The notes under the pieces: generated by a model | Told to the model about the DNA's origin: nothing | What the model saw: the letters and a program-made list of their open reading frames with translations, nothing else | Databases searched by the model: none | Shown here: piece by piece, positions 47,540 to 57,492 of the stretch | Position numbering within the stretch: position 1 is the stretch's first letter | Layout of the letters: each line of letters begins with the position of its first letter | Made by a program: the position numbers and the translations under genes | NCBI RefSeq assembly: GCF_018861065.1 | Contig: NZ_JAHKQO010000007.1 | Span: 163,266-227,265, forward strand | Direction of reading: 5' to 3' | Source of the DNA: Paraglaciecola arctica | Lineage (GTDB): Bacteria; Pseudomonadota; Gammaproteobacteria; Enterobacterales; Alteromonadaceae | Length of the DNA: 64,000 nt

Positions 47540-47992
47540 ATGGAAATCATACTATTAGACAAGATCGCAAACCTAGGCGGCTTGGGTGACAAAGTCACTG
47601 TAAAATCAGGTTACGCGCGTAACTTCTTGTTCCCACAAGGTAAAGCAGTTCCCGCTACTAAAGTAAACGTTGAAAAATTTGAACAGCGCCGTGCTGAGTT
47701 GGAAGCAAAAATTGCTGACCAACTAGCTGCAGCACAGGCTCGTGCAGATAAGATTGCTGGTTTAGGTGAAGTGACTATCGCTTCTCCAGCTGGTGATGAA
47801 GGTAAGTTGTTTGGTTCTGTCGGTACTCGCGACATAGCTGCTGCAATTACTGCTGCTGGTGTTGAAGTTTCTAAATCTGAAGTTAAATTACCTGTTGGTA
47901 CTTTACGTGAAACTGGCGAATTCGATATCGATTTGCAAATTCACTCAGAAGTGACTACCACTATCAAGTTGATTATCATTCAAGAAGCTTAA
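47540..47992 (+). CDS. rplI: 50S ribosomal protein L9
   Basis: 150 residues: N-terminal RNA-binding domain [36 protein letters not shown], a long connecting helix and the C-terminal domain ending [10 protein letters not shown]. Third gene of the rpsF-rpsR-rplI operon, followed by a strong terminator. Confidence 0.98.
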   Translation: MEIILLDKIANLGGLGDKVTVKSGYARNFLFPQGKAVPATKVNVEKFEQRRAELEAKIADQLAAAQARADKIAGLGEVTIASPAGDEGKLFGSVGTRDIAAAITAAGVEVSKSEVKLPVGTLRETGEFDIDLQIHSEVTTTIKLIIIQEA

Positions 47993-48016
47993 TCGCCTTT
48001 TGAGTATCAATTTAAA

Positions 48017-48044
48017 AACACCGCTATTTTAGCGGTGTTTTTTT
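48017..48044 (+). terminator. Rho-independent terminator of rpsF operon
   Basis: AACACCGCT/AGCGGTGTT stem with an ATTTT loop followed by seven T. The A-rich upstream side lets it work also for the convergent gene at 48069-48599. Confidence 0.92.
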
Positions 48045-48068
48045 ATGTCTGTTGTTATCGTAATTTCG

Positions 48069-48599
48069 CTACTTTGCTTGTTCATAAGCAACTTTCAGCC
48101 ACTGCAACAATTCATCGTCGATTTGATCTATTTCGGTAATTTGTACTCTATGGCTGCACATAGTCCCAAACGGACCAGATGATTCAAGCTTATCGGTAAA
48201 AGGTGTGTCATTTAGTTTCAAACCTAAATCGATACGTTTTTTAGTTGATGGTTGAATTAGTGCGAATTGCCTTTTAACCCTCAAGCTTACTGCCGATTTT
48301 TTCGGGGCGACTTCGATATCTGCTCCCAATTGAGTGATGGCTGCCAGTAACTTATCAAATATAGGTTTAAGGTTTTCTTTACCTTTATATTGGTTAACAA
48401 CCAAATCATCCGCGTCAAATGACGCGGCATCGGCTTCACGAAATTTCAAGGTAATGAAATTTGCGAATCCATGGGTAATGCCATGATCTTTTTTAAGAAA
48501 AGACATATATTCACCATGTTTACTAAAAGTCTGTTGTGCCAGTAACTGTTTCCATTGCTCGAGTGTTTTACCGGTTTTTTCTAGTAAATTTTGTTCCAT
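48069..48599 (-). CDS. DUF4287/DUF5655-type protein
   Basis: 176 residues. The N-terminal part (EKTGKTLEQWKQLLAQQTFSKHGEYMSFLKKDHGITHGFANFITL) matches the DUF4287 pattern. The C-terminal part (YKGKENLKPIFDKLLAAI, then APKKSAVSLRVKRQFALIQPSTKKRIDLGLKL) matches DUF5655. I chose the ATG at 48597-48599 (GAGAG upstream); the longer frame overlaps the MOSC gene. Cytoplasmic, function unknown. Confidence 0.75.
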   Translation of the reverse strand: MEQNLLEKTGKTLEQWKQLLAQQTFSKHGEYMSFLKKDHGITHGFANFITLKFREADAASFDADDLVVNQYKGKENLKPIFDKLLAAITQLGADIEVAPKKSAVSLRVKRQFALIQPSTKKRIDLGLKLNDTPFTDKLESSGPFGTMCSHRVQITEIDQIDDELLQWLKVAYEQAK

Positions 48600-48615
48600 T
48601 ATTTGTCTCTCTTTA

Positions 48616-49251
48616 TTAAGCCAAATGGTATTTGTTTTGTAGTCGACTTTGCCATTGTGGGTCAAGTCCAACTGCATGAGTTGCCAATTCAATTGTTGGG
48701 TCATCAGCCAACCCATGAATAACTTTAAGCATAGTATCTACCGTAATATGTGGGTTAGGTCGTTGTTGTAATTGGAATTCATCTTGGATGGCAATGTCAC
48801 CACCTTGTAATACTCGGTAGTACCAGCCATTTAGTCTTTGTTCGCTGATAAAGCGGTTTAAATCGGGTTGATTGAATCTTGCGTCTATTTTCCAACAGGG
48901 TATTCGCGGTGAACTCACTTGTAGTATGGCTGTGCCTAAGTTGTAGATATCGCCGATACATACGTTGTGTTCATTCATATCTTGGGCACTGATATTTTCG
49001 CCTATCATTCCAGGTTTAGCTTTACGATGTAAAAGTGGATATCGTTTGATGATCTTTTCATAACTTCTTAAGGCATATTGATGCAGCGCTTTCTCTGGCC
49101 CACCATGAAAACGCTTGTCAGCCTGAATATCGCCTTGAATACCTAATTCATCTACAGTTACTTGGTTAACTGATTGTTTGTAAATACCAGTTGCACTGCG
49201 TTTTTCACCTATGTGATTTAATTTTCCTGCATATAACCCAATGATCTTCAT
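48616..49251 (-). CDS. MOSC domain protein (YiiM-like)
   Basis: 211 residues with the MOSC fold: GIQGDIQADKRFHGGPEKALHQYA near residue 40-60, KPGMIGENIS, and IPCWKIDARF holding the conserved Cys that binds the sulfur of molybdenum cofactor in relatives. A C-terminal helical extension (TVDTMLKVIHGLADDPT) is as in YiiM. It probably reduces N-hydroxylated bases using molybdenum cofactor. Start chosen at the ATG 49249-49251. The DUF5655-type gene follows by 16 bases, a probable two-gene operon. Confidence 0.85.
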   Translation of the reverse strand: MKIIGLYAGKLNHIGEKRSATGIYKQSVNQVTVDELGIQGDIQADKRFHGGPEKALHQYALRSYEKIIKRYPLLHRKAKPGMIGENISAQDMNEHNVCIGDIYNLGTAILQVSSPRIPCWKIDARFNQPDLNRFISEQRLNGWYYRVLQGGDIAIQDEFQLQQRPNPHITVDTMLKVIHGLADDPTIELATHAVGLDPQWQSRLQNKYHLA

Positions 49252-49349
49252 AACTATTCTCACTAATTATATTTTTTATTTTTGTGCTTTAAACCTTTGT
49301 GATTTACTCTGCGACTAATCTTTTAACACAACAAGAATAAGACGTTAGA

Positions 49350-49916
49350 TTGACTACACAAGGAAATGTCGTTGCTGCCCAACATAAGTTTGCCTCTCAA
49401 AGTGAGTGGGACTTAATAAAAGCGGTGCAGGGCGGAGACAAACAAGCTTATAACCGATTGTATCAAGAATATATAGGGCAAGTGTATGGACTCTGTTTTC
49501 GGCTAACGGGTGAAAAAACGCTAGCAGAAGATGCAACACAGGAAGTGTTTATTCAGTTGTGGCGAAAAATCGGTAATTTTAAAGGCGACAGTAAATTTTC
49601 AACTTGGCTACATACGGTGACATCAAATATCACTATTTCTTACATACGCAAGCAAAAAGGCTGGTTACAGAAGATGTTTAATATTGAGGACTCTGTGGCC
49701 ATGAATACAGAGGCAGAAGTGTCAAGCAGTAGTGTTGATATTGAGAGTTATGTCGTAAGACTGCCAGAAAGAGCGAGAATTGTGTTTGTGTTACATGCAA
49801 TTGAAGGATATCGACATGAAGAAATTGCGTCGATGACGGATATGGCTGTGGGATCGAGTAAAGCGCAATTTCACCGCGCCAAACAGTTGTTGAAGGAGTG
49901 GATGGGATATGAGTGA
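49350..49916 (+). CDS. RpoE-like ECF sigma factor
   Basis: 188 residues with a TTG start (no ATG in frame before region 2). Region 2: LYQEYIGQVYGLCFRLTGEKTLAEDATQEVFIQLWRKIGNFKGDSKFSTWLHTVTSN. Region 4: LPERARIVFVLHAIEGYRHEEIASMTDMAVGSSKAQFHRAKQLLKEW. It directs transcription of a regulon, probably envelope-related. It overlaps the next gene, a likely anti-sigma factor, by 8 bases. Confidence 0.9.
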   Translation: MTTQGNVVAAQHKFASQSEWDLIKAVQGGDKQAYNRLYQEYIGQVYGLCFRLTGEKTLAEDATQEVFIQLWRKIGNFKGDSKFSTWLHTVTSNITISYIRKQKGWLQKMFNIEDSVAMNTEAEVSSSSVDIESYVVRLPERARIVFVLHAIEGYRHEEIASMTDMAVGSSKAQFHRAKQLLKEWMGYE

Positions 49917-50409
49917 TGCTAATTTTGATAGGGCGCTAGCGGAGCAACTAGCCGACTTAGAAAAAGATCAACAACCGGATAGAGACTTATGGCCTGGCAT
50001 AGAGTTGGCACTGTCGAGTGACGCATCAGAGTCGTCTCATGTGGTGGTGGGTAAAAAAATGTACTTGGTTGCAGCAACGGTTGCAGTTTTTGGTTTAATT
50101 GGCTGGTTATCAGTTAATCAGCAGCAGGTTTCGTTAACCGGTAACGAGTTGGTTGCGTCACTTAGTGCGCAGCATCAAGAACAAAAAAATGCACTTTTGG
50201 TTAGGTTTCAAGACCAACCCGCACTGACTCAGAATTGGCAGACACAACTCACAGAATTAGATGCAGCGGCAGAAGCGATAAAAATGGCGTTGGAAAATGA
50301 GCCAAACAACATGGCGTTATTAAAGATGCTGCAAAGTGTACATCAACAACAAATTAATTTAATTGAGCGCGTGCATTCACCGAAATGGCAACAGATGTCG
50401 CAAATTTAA
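49909..50409 (+). CDS. Probable anti-sigma factor (single-pass membrane protein)
   Basis: 166 residues: a cytoplasmic N-terminal part (~45 residues, DRDLWPGIELAL), one membrane helix (MYLVAATVAVFGLIGWLSV) and a helical periplasmic part. It is coupled to the sigma gene, the classical arrangement for an anti-sigma factor. It lacks a Cys/His zinc motif, so the sigma-binding mode is unclear and the role rests on context. Confidence 0.7.
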   Translation: MSDANFDRALAEQLADLEKDQQPDRDLWPGIELALSSDASESSHVVVGKKMYLVAATVAVFGLIGWLSVNQQQVSLTGNELVASLSAQHQEQKNALLVRFQDQPALTQNWQTQLTELDAAAEAIKMALENEPNNMALLKMLQSVHQQQINLIERVHSPKWQQMSQI

Positions 50410-50434
50410 GTGCTGAATTTTTAGGAGTAATAGA

Positions 50435-51385
50435 ATGAAAAAGTTATGGGTTTTTGCTGGGTTGTTAGGTTTGAGTTGGGCTGTACTAGCTGAAGAAAAG
50501 ATTGACCGTTCATTGGAGGTGTCAACAAAACCTTATGTGCAAATCGAACATGTAAATGGTTCTGCTAAAGTGATTTCTTGGGACAAATCCGAGGTGAAAG
50601 TTAAGGGTACTTTAAGTGATAGAACCGAGAAGTTCATCTTTGAGCAAGACGATAACGAAGTGCTTATTAAAGTCAAAATTAAAAATAATAAAGGTTGGGG
50701 TAATTGGGGAGCAGATGATGGTGACGAATTAGAAATATTCGTGCCCCGTCAAAGTAAAGTGTATTACAGCGCGGTTAACGCCGACGTTGAAATAGAGGAA
50801 GTGCTTGGTGGCGCCGTGGTAGAGACAGTTAATGGTGCAATAGAGGCGAAAAAGTTAGCGGGTCGCATCCGTTTAGAATCAGTCAATGGTCGAATCTCTG
50901 CCGATAGTTTAGAAGGGGATGTTAAAATAAACACTGTAAACGGCGCGATCGATTCTCGAAGTTCTAAAGGAAAAGAAGACTCTTATGAGTCTGTAAATGG
51001 CGATATAGAAGTAACTAGCGAAAGTGGAGATATTAAGGTAGAAACCGTTAACGGTGACATTGAGTTGGATCTTGGACAGGTTAATCAGTTAGATATGGAT
51101 ACGGTTAATGGTTCGATAGAGGCAAAACTTGAATTGCTTAAAAATGGCGAGATTGAAGCCTCGTCTGTGGGTGGTTCGATTTATTTGTATCTACAGCGCG
51201 ATGTTTCTGCAAGGTTTGATATTGAAGGCCATGCAGGTGGACGTATTACTAACAATTTATCTGACGACAAAATTCAAAAGGCTAAATATGGACCGAATCG
51301 TTGGTTAAAGTTTTCTTTGAATGGTGGTAGCGCTAAAGTGAATGTATCTACTGTAAGTGGCAGAGTAAAATTAGATAAAAAGTAA
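50435..51385 (+). CDS. DUF4097-type exported repeat protein
   Basis: 316 residues with a signal peptide (VFAGLLGLSWAVLA). The body is a run of short beta-strand repeats, with VNGAIEAKKL, VNGRISADSLEG, VNGAIDSRSS, VNGDIEVTSESG and VNGDIELD-like units every 18-24 residues, the pattern of DUF4097 adhesin-like beta-solenoids. An AGGAG site precedes the ATG. Third gene after the sigma/anti-sigma pair; likely part of the same envelope response. Confidence 0.82.
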   Translation: MKKLWVFAGLLGLSWAVLAEEKIDRSLEVSTKPYVQIEHVNGSAKVISWDKSEVKVKGTLSDRTEKFIFEQDDNEVLIKVKIKNNKGWGNWGADDGDELEIFVPRQSKVYYSAVNADVEIEEVLGGAVVETVNGAIEAKKLAGRIRLESVNGRISADSLEGDVKINTVNGAIDSRSSKGKEDSYESVNGDIEVTSESGDIKVETVNGDIELDLGQVNQLDMDTVNGSIEAKLELLKNGEIEASSVGGSIYLYLQRDVSARFDIEGHAGGRITNNLSDDKIQKAKYGPNRWLKFSLNGGSAKVNVSTVSGRVKLDKK

Positions 51386-51397
51386 TCTTTTATGAAT

Positions 51398-51432
51398 ACA
51401 GTTCGAATTGGGTTTATCCCAATTCGAACTGT
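51398..51432 (+). terminator. Perfect hairpin between convergent genes
   Basis: Perfect 15-base arms (51398-51412 and 51418-51432, ACAGTTCGAATTGGG and its complement) with a TTTAT loop. Placed between the convergent DUF4097 and ispB genes. No T-run follows, so it is an atypical terminator or a 3'-end stabiliser. Confidence 0.65.
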
Positions 51433-51476
51433 AGCGTAATCAATGAGTATTGTTCGGGGTGTTAGAATTAAATAAT

Positions 51477-52448
51477 TTAAGCCGCACGCTCAACAGCAAT
51501 TTGTGCCAACCCAATTAGTGCAGTTTTATAGTCAGAGTCTGGCACAGCACCTAAAGACTTAATGGCTTTCTCTGACGCTTCGATCGCAAGTTTTTTGGTG
51601 TAATTTAGTGCGCCGGTTTGTTCCATGGCCGTCATTATCTCAGTAAAGTGTTCTAAGCCATTTCCTGTTTCTATTGCCTCTTTTATCAACGCTTGTTGCT
51701 GCTCAGTGCCACGCCACATCGCATACAGTAGTGGCAGCGTGGGTTTACCTTCGGCTAAATCATCACCAACGTTTTTTCCCATTTCTTCTGGGTCCGCTGC
51801 GTAGTCGAGGATGTCATCTACTAACTGAAATGCAGTACCTAAATATTTGCCATAGGCTTGCATGGCAAGTTCAATTTTTTCATCTTGTTCAGTAAGCACA
51901 GCCGCGAGTAAAGTGGCGGCTTCAAATAGGCGAGCAGTTTTACTATAAATTACCTGCATATAACTTTCTTCGCTGGTATCAGGGTCGTTACAGTTCATTA
52001 ATTGCAGAACCTCACCCTCAGCAATGACATTAGTCGCGTTCGATAATATTTCCATGACACGCATGCGTTGCAAACTCACCATCATTTGAAATGAACGTGT
52101 GTAAAGAAAGTCACCCACCAAAACGCTGGCTTGATTACCAAATACTGCGTTGGCGGTTTCTTTACCGCGACGCATAGTTGACTCGTCAACTACATCGTCA
52201 TGGAGTAGGGTAGCGGTATGAATAAATTCGATTATAGCGGCAAGAGTATGATGCTGAGTTGTTTTAATGTTAAGCGCTCTAGCTGCGAGTACAGTTAACA
52301 GAGGCCTTAAACGTTTGCCGCCACTATTGACAATATAAAAACCTAATTGATTAATTAAGGATACATCTGAATCAACTTGTTGTTGAATGAGGCCGTTAAC
52401 TGCCAGCATATCGTCATGAGCTAGTTGATTAATTGTTTCTAATTTCAT
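51477..52448 (-). CDS. ispB: Octaprenyl diphosphate synthase
   Basis: 323 residues of the trans-polyprenyl synthase fold. The first Asp-rich motif is LLHDDVVDESTMRRG (about residue 80) and the second is QLVDDILDYAADPEEMGKNVGDD. NSGGKRLRPLL and KTARLFEAATLL are the other conserved regions. It makes the side chain of ubiquinone and menaquinone from IPP. It is divergent from rplU, as in E. coli. Confidence 0.96.
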   Translation of the reverse strand: MKLETINQLAHDDMLAVNGLIQQQVDSDVSLINQLGFYIVNSGGKRLRPLLTVLAARALNIKTTQHHTLAAIIEFIHTATLLHDDVVDESTMRRGKETANAVFGNQASVLVGDFLYTRSFQMMVSLQRMRVMEILSNATNVIAEGEVLQLMNCNDPDTSEESYMQVIYSKTARLFEAATLLAAVLTEQDEKIELAMQAYGKYLGTAFQLVDDILDYAADPEEMGKNVGDDLAEGKPTLPLLYAMWRGTEQQQALIKEAIETGNGLEHFTEIMTAMEQTGALNYTKKLAIEASEKAIKSLGAVPDSDYKTALIGLAQIAVERAA

Positions 52449-52619
52449 ACTGCCGTGATTACCTATTTCTAAATCGAATTCAGTTATGTGATGTTGTTCA
52501 GCACGTGGATTTTACAGATATTTATGGGGGTATCCAGTGTCACTTTGGCCCTGTAGAGCGAAAAATTTAGGACGAAACTAAAACGTTTGATATTTAACCA
52601 AATTAATTCAGGAATGTGC

Positions 52620-52648
52620 TTGATCGGTGGTATGTGTTCACGTACAAT
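52620..52648 (+). promoter_or_regulatory. Sigma-70 promoter of rplU-rpmA
   Basis: TTGATC (52620-52625) and TACAAT (52643-52648) with a 17-base spacer, followed by CCGCCGCC. Near-identical layout to the rpsF promoter. Confidence 0.82.
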
Positions 52649-52702
52649 CCGCCGCCTGTTTTATGAATATAAGTGTCAAGTGACACAGTGCGGAGTTTAA
52701 TT

Positions 52703-53014
52703 ATGTACGCGGTTTTCCAAAGTGGTGGCAAACAACACCGTGTGGCTGAAGGTCAAACCCTTCGCCTAGAAAAAATCGAAGTGGCTCCAGGTGAGTCAAT
52801 AGAATTTGATGACATCTTAATGGTTAGCAATGGTGATGATATTAAAATTGGTACCCCTTTTGTAAGTGGTAGCAAAGTTACAGCTGAAGTTGTAACGCAT
52901 GGACGTGGCGATAAAGTTAAAATCGTTAAGTTCCGTCGTCGTAAACATTCACGTACCCAAATGGGTCATCGTCAGTGGTTCACAGAAGTGAAAATCACTG
53001 GTATTAGCGCTTAA
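52703..53014 (+). CDS. rplU: 50S ribosomal protein L21
   Basis: 103 residues: [26 protein letters not shown]...[31 protein letters not shown]. The ATG at 52703 has a GGAG site; an upstream in-frame extension is not coding. First gene of rplU-rpmA. Confidence 0.98.
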   Translation: MYAVFQSGGKQHRVAEGQTLRLEKIEVAPGESIEFDDILMVSNGDDIKIGTPFVSGSKVTAEVVTHGRGDKVKIVKFRRRKHSRTQMGHRQWFTEVKITGISA

Positions 53015-53029
53015 TAGGAGTAGTTACAA

Positions 53030-53284
53030 ATGGCACATAAAAAAGCTGGTGGTAGTACTAACAACGGCCGTGATTCAGAAAGTAAACGCCTAGGTGTTAA
53101 GCGTTACGGTGGTGAATCAGTTCTAGCTGGTAACATTATTGTTCGTCAACGTGGTACTAAATTCCACGCTGGAGACAACATGGGTATCGGTAAAGACCAT
53201 ACTTTATTTGCTTTATCTGATGGTAAAGTTCAGTTTGAAGTGAAAGGTCCAAAAAATCGTAAATTTGTGAGCATTGTTGCTTAA
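53030..53284 (+). CDS. rpmA: 50S ribosomal protein L27
   Basis: 84 residues: [29 protein letters not shown]... with the N-terminal tail that reaches the peptidyl-transferase centre. 15 bases after rplU; followed by a terminator. Confidence 0.98.
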   Translation: MAHKKAGGSTNNGRDSESKRLGVKRYGGESVLAGNIIVRQRGTKFHAGDNMGIGKDHTLFALSDGKVQFEVKGPKNRKFVSIVA

Positions 53285-53308
53285 TAAGCAATAGTTCATA
53301 GATTTTAT

Positions 53309-53336
53309 AAAAGCCCCGCTTTATGCGGGGCTTTTT
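53309..53336 (+). terminator. Rho-independent terminator after rpmA
   Basis: AAAGCCCCGC/GCGGGGCTTTTT with a short TTTAT loop. Confidence 0.93.
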
Positions 53337-53419
53337 GTTGAAAAGCTAAAAAGTGAATCCAATTAAGAATGCAACAGACTATACTGGATTCAAATAAGTA
53401 ACAATCAAGGTGTCATTGA

Positions 53420-54580
<1,161 letters not shown>

Positions 54581-54605
54581 GTTAATTCTCAATAAAATAC
54601 AAACG

Positions 54606-54627
54606 AGCCAGAAACGTATTTCTGGCT
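54606..54627 (+). terminator. Hairpin after obgE
   Basis: AGCCAGAAA/TTTCTGGCT with a CGTA loop; the following T content is low, so it is a weak terminator. Confidence 0.6.
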
Positions 54628-54684
54628 TGCTGTAATTCTTATATACTGCACACATATCCCATTCTTAAAAAAGAACTCACCCGT

Positions 54685-55206
54685 ATGATGCAAATTTCAA
54701 TGATTGCGGCTATGGCTAATAATAGAGTTATTGGTGCTGACAATGCTATGCCTTGGCACTTGCCTGCAGATTTAAAACATTTTAAGAAAGTGACCTTAGG
54801 TAAACCCATTATTATGGGCCGCAAAACTTATGCTTCAATCGGTAGAGCTTTGCCTGGGCGACTGAACATAGTCATTAGTTCTGATGTCAATTTTGAGTTG
54901 TCCGATGCAACAGTAGTCAATAGTTGCGAACAAGCGATTGAGGTGGCAGCTAATTATTGCGATGAACAGAAAATAGAGTCTCCAGAAGTGATGATCATTG
55001 GAGGAGGCACTATTTATCAGCATTTTCTAGCCTTTTGCCATAGATTATATTTAACCGAAATAGATTTGGATGTAGAGGGTGACACATACTTTCCTAACTA
55101 TACTAATGACTACGCATGGCAAGAACTAGCAAATGAATCCCATCAAGCTGAACCATTAAACCCTTATGCCTACCGTTTTGTTACTCTTGTAAAACAGGCT
55201 GTTTAG
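54685..55206 (+). CDS. folA: Dihydrofolate reductase
   Basis: 173 residues: MISMIAAMANNRVIGADNAMPWHLPADLKHFKKVTLGKPIIMGRKTYASIGRALPGR carries the NADPH and folate-binding residues. IIGGGTIYQ is the later cofactor loop, and YFPNYTNDYAWQE follows. Reduces dihydrofolate with NADPH. The 3' end overlaps the convergent membrane-protein gene by 26 bases. Confidence 0.97.
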   Translation: MMQISMIAAMANNRVIGADNAMPWHLPADLKHFKKVTLGKPIIMGRKTYASIGRALPGRLNIVISSDVNFELSDATVVNSCEQAIEVAANYCDEQKIESPEVMIIGGGTIYQHFLAFCHRLYLTEIDLDVEGDTYFPNYTNDYAWQELANESHQAEPLNPYAYRFVTLVKQAV

Positions 55207-55708
55207 GTTTCGATAATAAAGTGAAAGTGTACACATACCCGTAAATAGCAGTAATTAAAATGCTTGGTGCAACGGTTAGCCACAAGTTGGGGGGTTGGTT
55301 GATCCAATTCACAACGATAGCAATGCTAGATTGTATCGAAATAGGCAACAGTGGCGCCAACAATGTTCCAGGCACAACATTGTTGTTAAGGTATTTGGCT
55401 GAATTGTCTAGGGCATTTTTAAAGGTCTTAAAAATAGCGATATTTTGAGAGGTTTTGGAATGTACTGTACAGATAATGGGAACAACAAATACTAGGGATA
55501 AGTAACTTTCGCCGAATTTAGCAACCGATTTTTCCAATATAAAAGTAAACAAAATGGTTATAGTCGCGCTTAGTGTGCCTTGTACTAATGCAGATCTAAA
55601 TACCAAAGCCTGATTATCGGTAGCCATACTGTTTGCCCAGTAAGACCACACAAAGTAAAAACTAAAGGAAATTATAGCTGAGAGGATTAATCGTAAATTA
55701 GAGTTCAT
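55181..55708 (-). CDS. Small integral membrane protein of unknown function
   Basis: 175 residues with four hydrophobic segments (LILSAIISFSFYFVWSYW, SATITILFTFILE, LSLVFVVPIICTV and ITAIYGYVYTFTLL). No recognised family. It is convergent with folA and overlaps its 3' end, so the stop position is certain. Confidence 0.68.
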   Translation of the reverse strand: MNSNLRLILSAIISFSFYFVWSYWANSMATDNQALVFRSALVQGTLSATITILFTFILEKSVAKFGESYLSLVFVVPIICTVHSKTSQNIAIFKTFKNALDNSAKYLNNNVVPGTLLAPLLPISIQSSIAIVVNWINQPPNLWLTVAPSILITAIYGYVYTFTLLSKPKQPVLQE

Positions 55709-55841
55709 GGATTGCGTCTTTTAAAATTTAAATTAATGATACTTTGGTAAATACTATCTCACGAAGTTTATGTGATTATGTGTTGAGTATTTTTCAGCTA
55801 CAATAACCCTTCTTATTACTTCGATATCTTAGGAATAAAAC

Positions 55842-56336
55842 ATGGCTACAGTAACATTGCAAGGCAACGCCTTTAATACAGTAGGAGAGTTACCTAAAGT
55901 TGGAACTCAAGCTCCAGACTTTACGTTAGTAGAAACTGATTTATCAGAAACAACATTAGCAGACTATGCTGGTTCAAAACTTATCCTGAATATTTTTCCA
56001 TCTGTTGACACTGGAGTATGCGCCACTTCAGTCCGGACCTTTAATCAAAAAGCCAGCGACCTAAGTAATACAAAAGTATTATGCGTGTCTGCAGACTTAC
56101 CTTTTGCAGCCGCAAGGTTTTGTGGTGCAGAAGGAATAAAAAATGTCGCTACTGGTTCCAGTTTCAGAGGCAGTTTTGGCAAGGATTATGGTGTCAACTT
56201 TAGCGACGGCCCTTTGGCAGGGTTATTATCTCGTAGCATAGTGGTGATTGATGAAAAGGGTACAGTTATCCACACTGAACAAGTTGCTGAGACTACTCAA
56301 GAGCCAGATTACGCTGCGGCCATTGGTATATTGTAG
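55842..56336 (+). CDS. tpx: Thiol peroxidase (atypical 2-Cys peroxiredoxin)
   Basis: 164 residues. The peroxidatic Cys60 is in FPSVDTGVCATSVRTFN and the resolving Cys94 is in FAAARFCGAEG. QAPDFTLV marks the thioredoxin-fold start. Reduces hydrogen peroxide and lipid peroxides. Single gene ending at a bidirectional terminator. Confidence 0.97.
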   Translation: MATVTLQGNAFNTVGELPKVGTQAPDFTLVETDLSETTLADYAGSKLILNIFPSVDTGVCATSVRTFNQKASDLSNTKVLCVSADLPFAAARFCGAEGIKNVATGSSFRGSFGKDYGVNFSDGPLAGLLSRSIVVIDEKGTVIHTEQVAETTQEPDYAAAIGIL

Positions 56337-56363
56337 TTATTTAGAAAGTGAATTTTGTAATTT

Positions 56364-56388
56364 AAAAAGCCTCGAAATGAGGCTTTTT
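56364..56388 (+). terminator. Bidirectional terminator between tpx and rpoS
   Basis: AAAAAGCCTC/GAGGCTTTTT with a GAAAT loop; A-run and T-run on both sides serve the convergent genes. Confidence 0.9.
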
Positions 56389-56431
56389 ATGTGTAAAGTC
56401 TTGAAGTTTGACAAGAAAACTAAAGTCGTGT

Positions 56432-57415
56432 TTAAGTAAGCTTATTAAACAAAGCCTCTAGGTCTAATCCTTTGTGGCCCAGCATATCTCTGAGTCGGCG
56501 CAAGGCTTCAACTTGAATTTGGCGTACTCTTTCTCGCGTCAGACCAATTTCAATACCTACATTTTCTAAGGTTGATGGTTCATAACCTAATAATCCAAAC
56601 CGTCTTGCCAATACTTCTCGCTGTTTAGGATTTAAGTCTTCTAACCATCTAATAATATTTAGTTTTATATCTGAATCTTGCAGATCTTCTTCAGGCCCAT
56701 GGCCTCTATCATCAGCTATAACATCTAACAAAACCTTGTCATTTTCTCCACCAATAGGGGTGTCTACCGAGGTGATCCTCTCATTTAATCGCAACATTTT
56801 AGTGACGTCGTGAACTGGTTTATCTAGTGATTCAGCAATTTCATCTGCGGTAGGTTCATGATCAAGTTTTTGTGCCAACTCTCTGGCTGCACGTAGGTAA
56901 ACATTTAACTCTTTCACTACATGAATAGGCAAGCGAATTGTGCGAGTCTGGTTCATTATGGCGCGTTCTATGGTTTGTCTGATCCACCAAGTGGCATAGG
57001 TTGAAAATCTAAATCCTCGCTCTGGATCAAATTTCTCGACCGCTCTAATCAGGCCTAAATTTCCTTCTTCTATCAAATCAAGTAATGCCAAACCTCGATT
57101 ATTATAACGTCTGGCTATTTTAACAACTAAACGCAAATTGCTGACGATCATACGTTTTCGTGATGCTTCGTCGCCTTTTAGGGCTCTTCGTGAAAAGTAG
57201 ACTTCTTCTTCTGCGGATAATAGTGGGGAAAATCCAATTTCGCCTAAATACAATTGGGTTGCATCGAGGTTTTTAGGTTTGTCTTCTGAATTGGCTAAAA
57301 TGTCTTCTAACTGTTCTTCGGCTTTTTTTTCAGCCTTGGCAAGTTCTCTTTCTACGGCATCTTCAATATCGCTGAAAGCATCTACTTCCACTAAAACTGT
57401 TTTATCTTGACCCAT
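56432..57415 (-). CDS. rpoS: Stationary-phase sigma factor RpoS
   Basis: 327 residues. Region 1.2 starts [33 protein letters not shown], and region 2 is [63 protein letters not shown]. Region 4 includes [23 protein letters not shown]. The ATG at 57413-57415 has a GAGGAG site. Acts in general stress response; nlpD lies directly upstream. Confidence 0.97.
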   Translation of the reverse strand: MGQDKTVLVEVDAFSDIEDAVERELAKAEKKAEEQLEDILANSEDKPKNLDATQLYLGEIGFSPLLSAEEEVYFSRRALKGDEASRKRMIVSNLRLVVKIARRYNNRGLALLDLIEEGNLGLIRAVEKFDPERGFRFSTYATWWIRQTIERAIMNQTRTIRLPIHVVKELNVYLRAARELAQKLDHEPTADEIAESLDKPVHDVTKMLRLNERITSVDTPIGGENDKVLLDVIADDRGHGPEEDLQDSDIKLNIIRWLEDLNPKQREVLARRFGLLGYEPSTLENVGIEIGLTRERVRQIQVEALRRLRDMLGHKGLDLEALFNKLT

Positions 57416-57460
57416 AATGATCACTCCTCAACGGTGGTGTTTTTTTAACTTCTCCTCAAA

Positions 57461-57490
57461 TATTTATTCTTATTTATTCTTATTTATTGT
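57461..57490. repeat. Short tandem repeats in rpoS leader
   Basis: Three 10-base units: two exact TATTTATTCT then TATTTATTGT. In the 5' leader of rpoS, 46-75 bases before its start. Confidence 0.75.
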
Positions 57491-57492
57491 TA

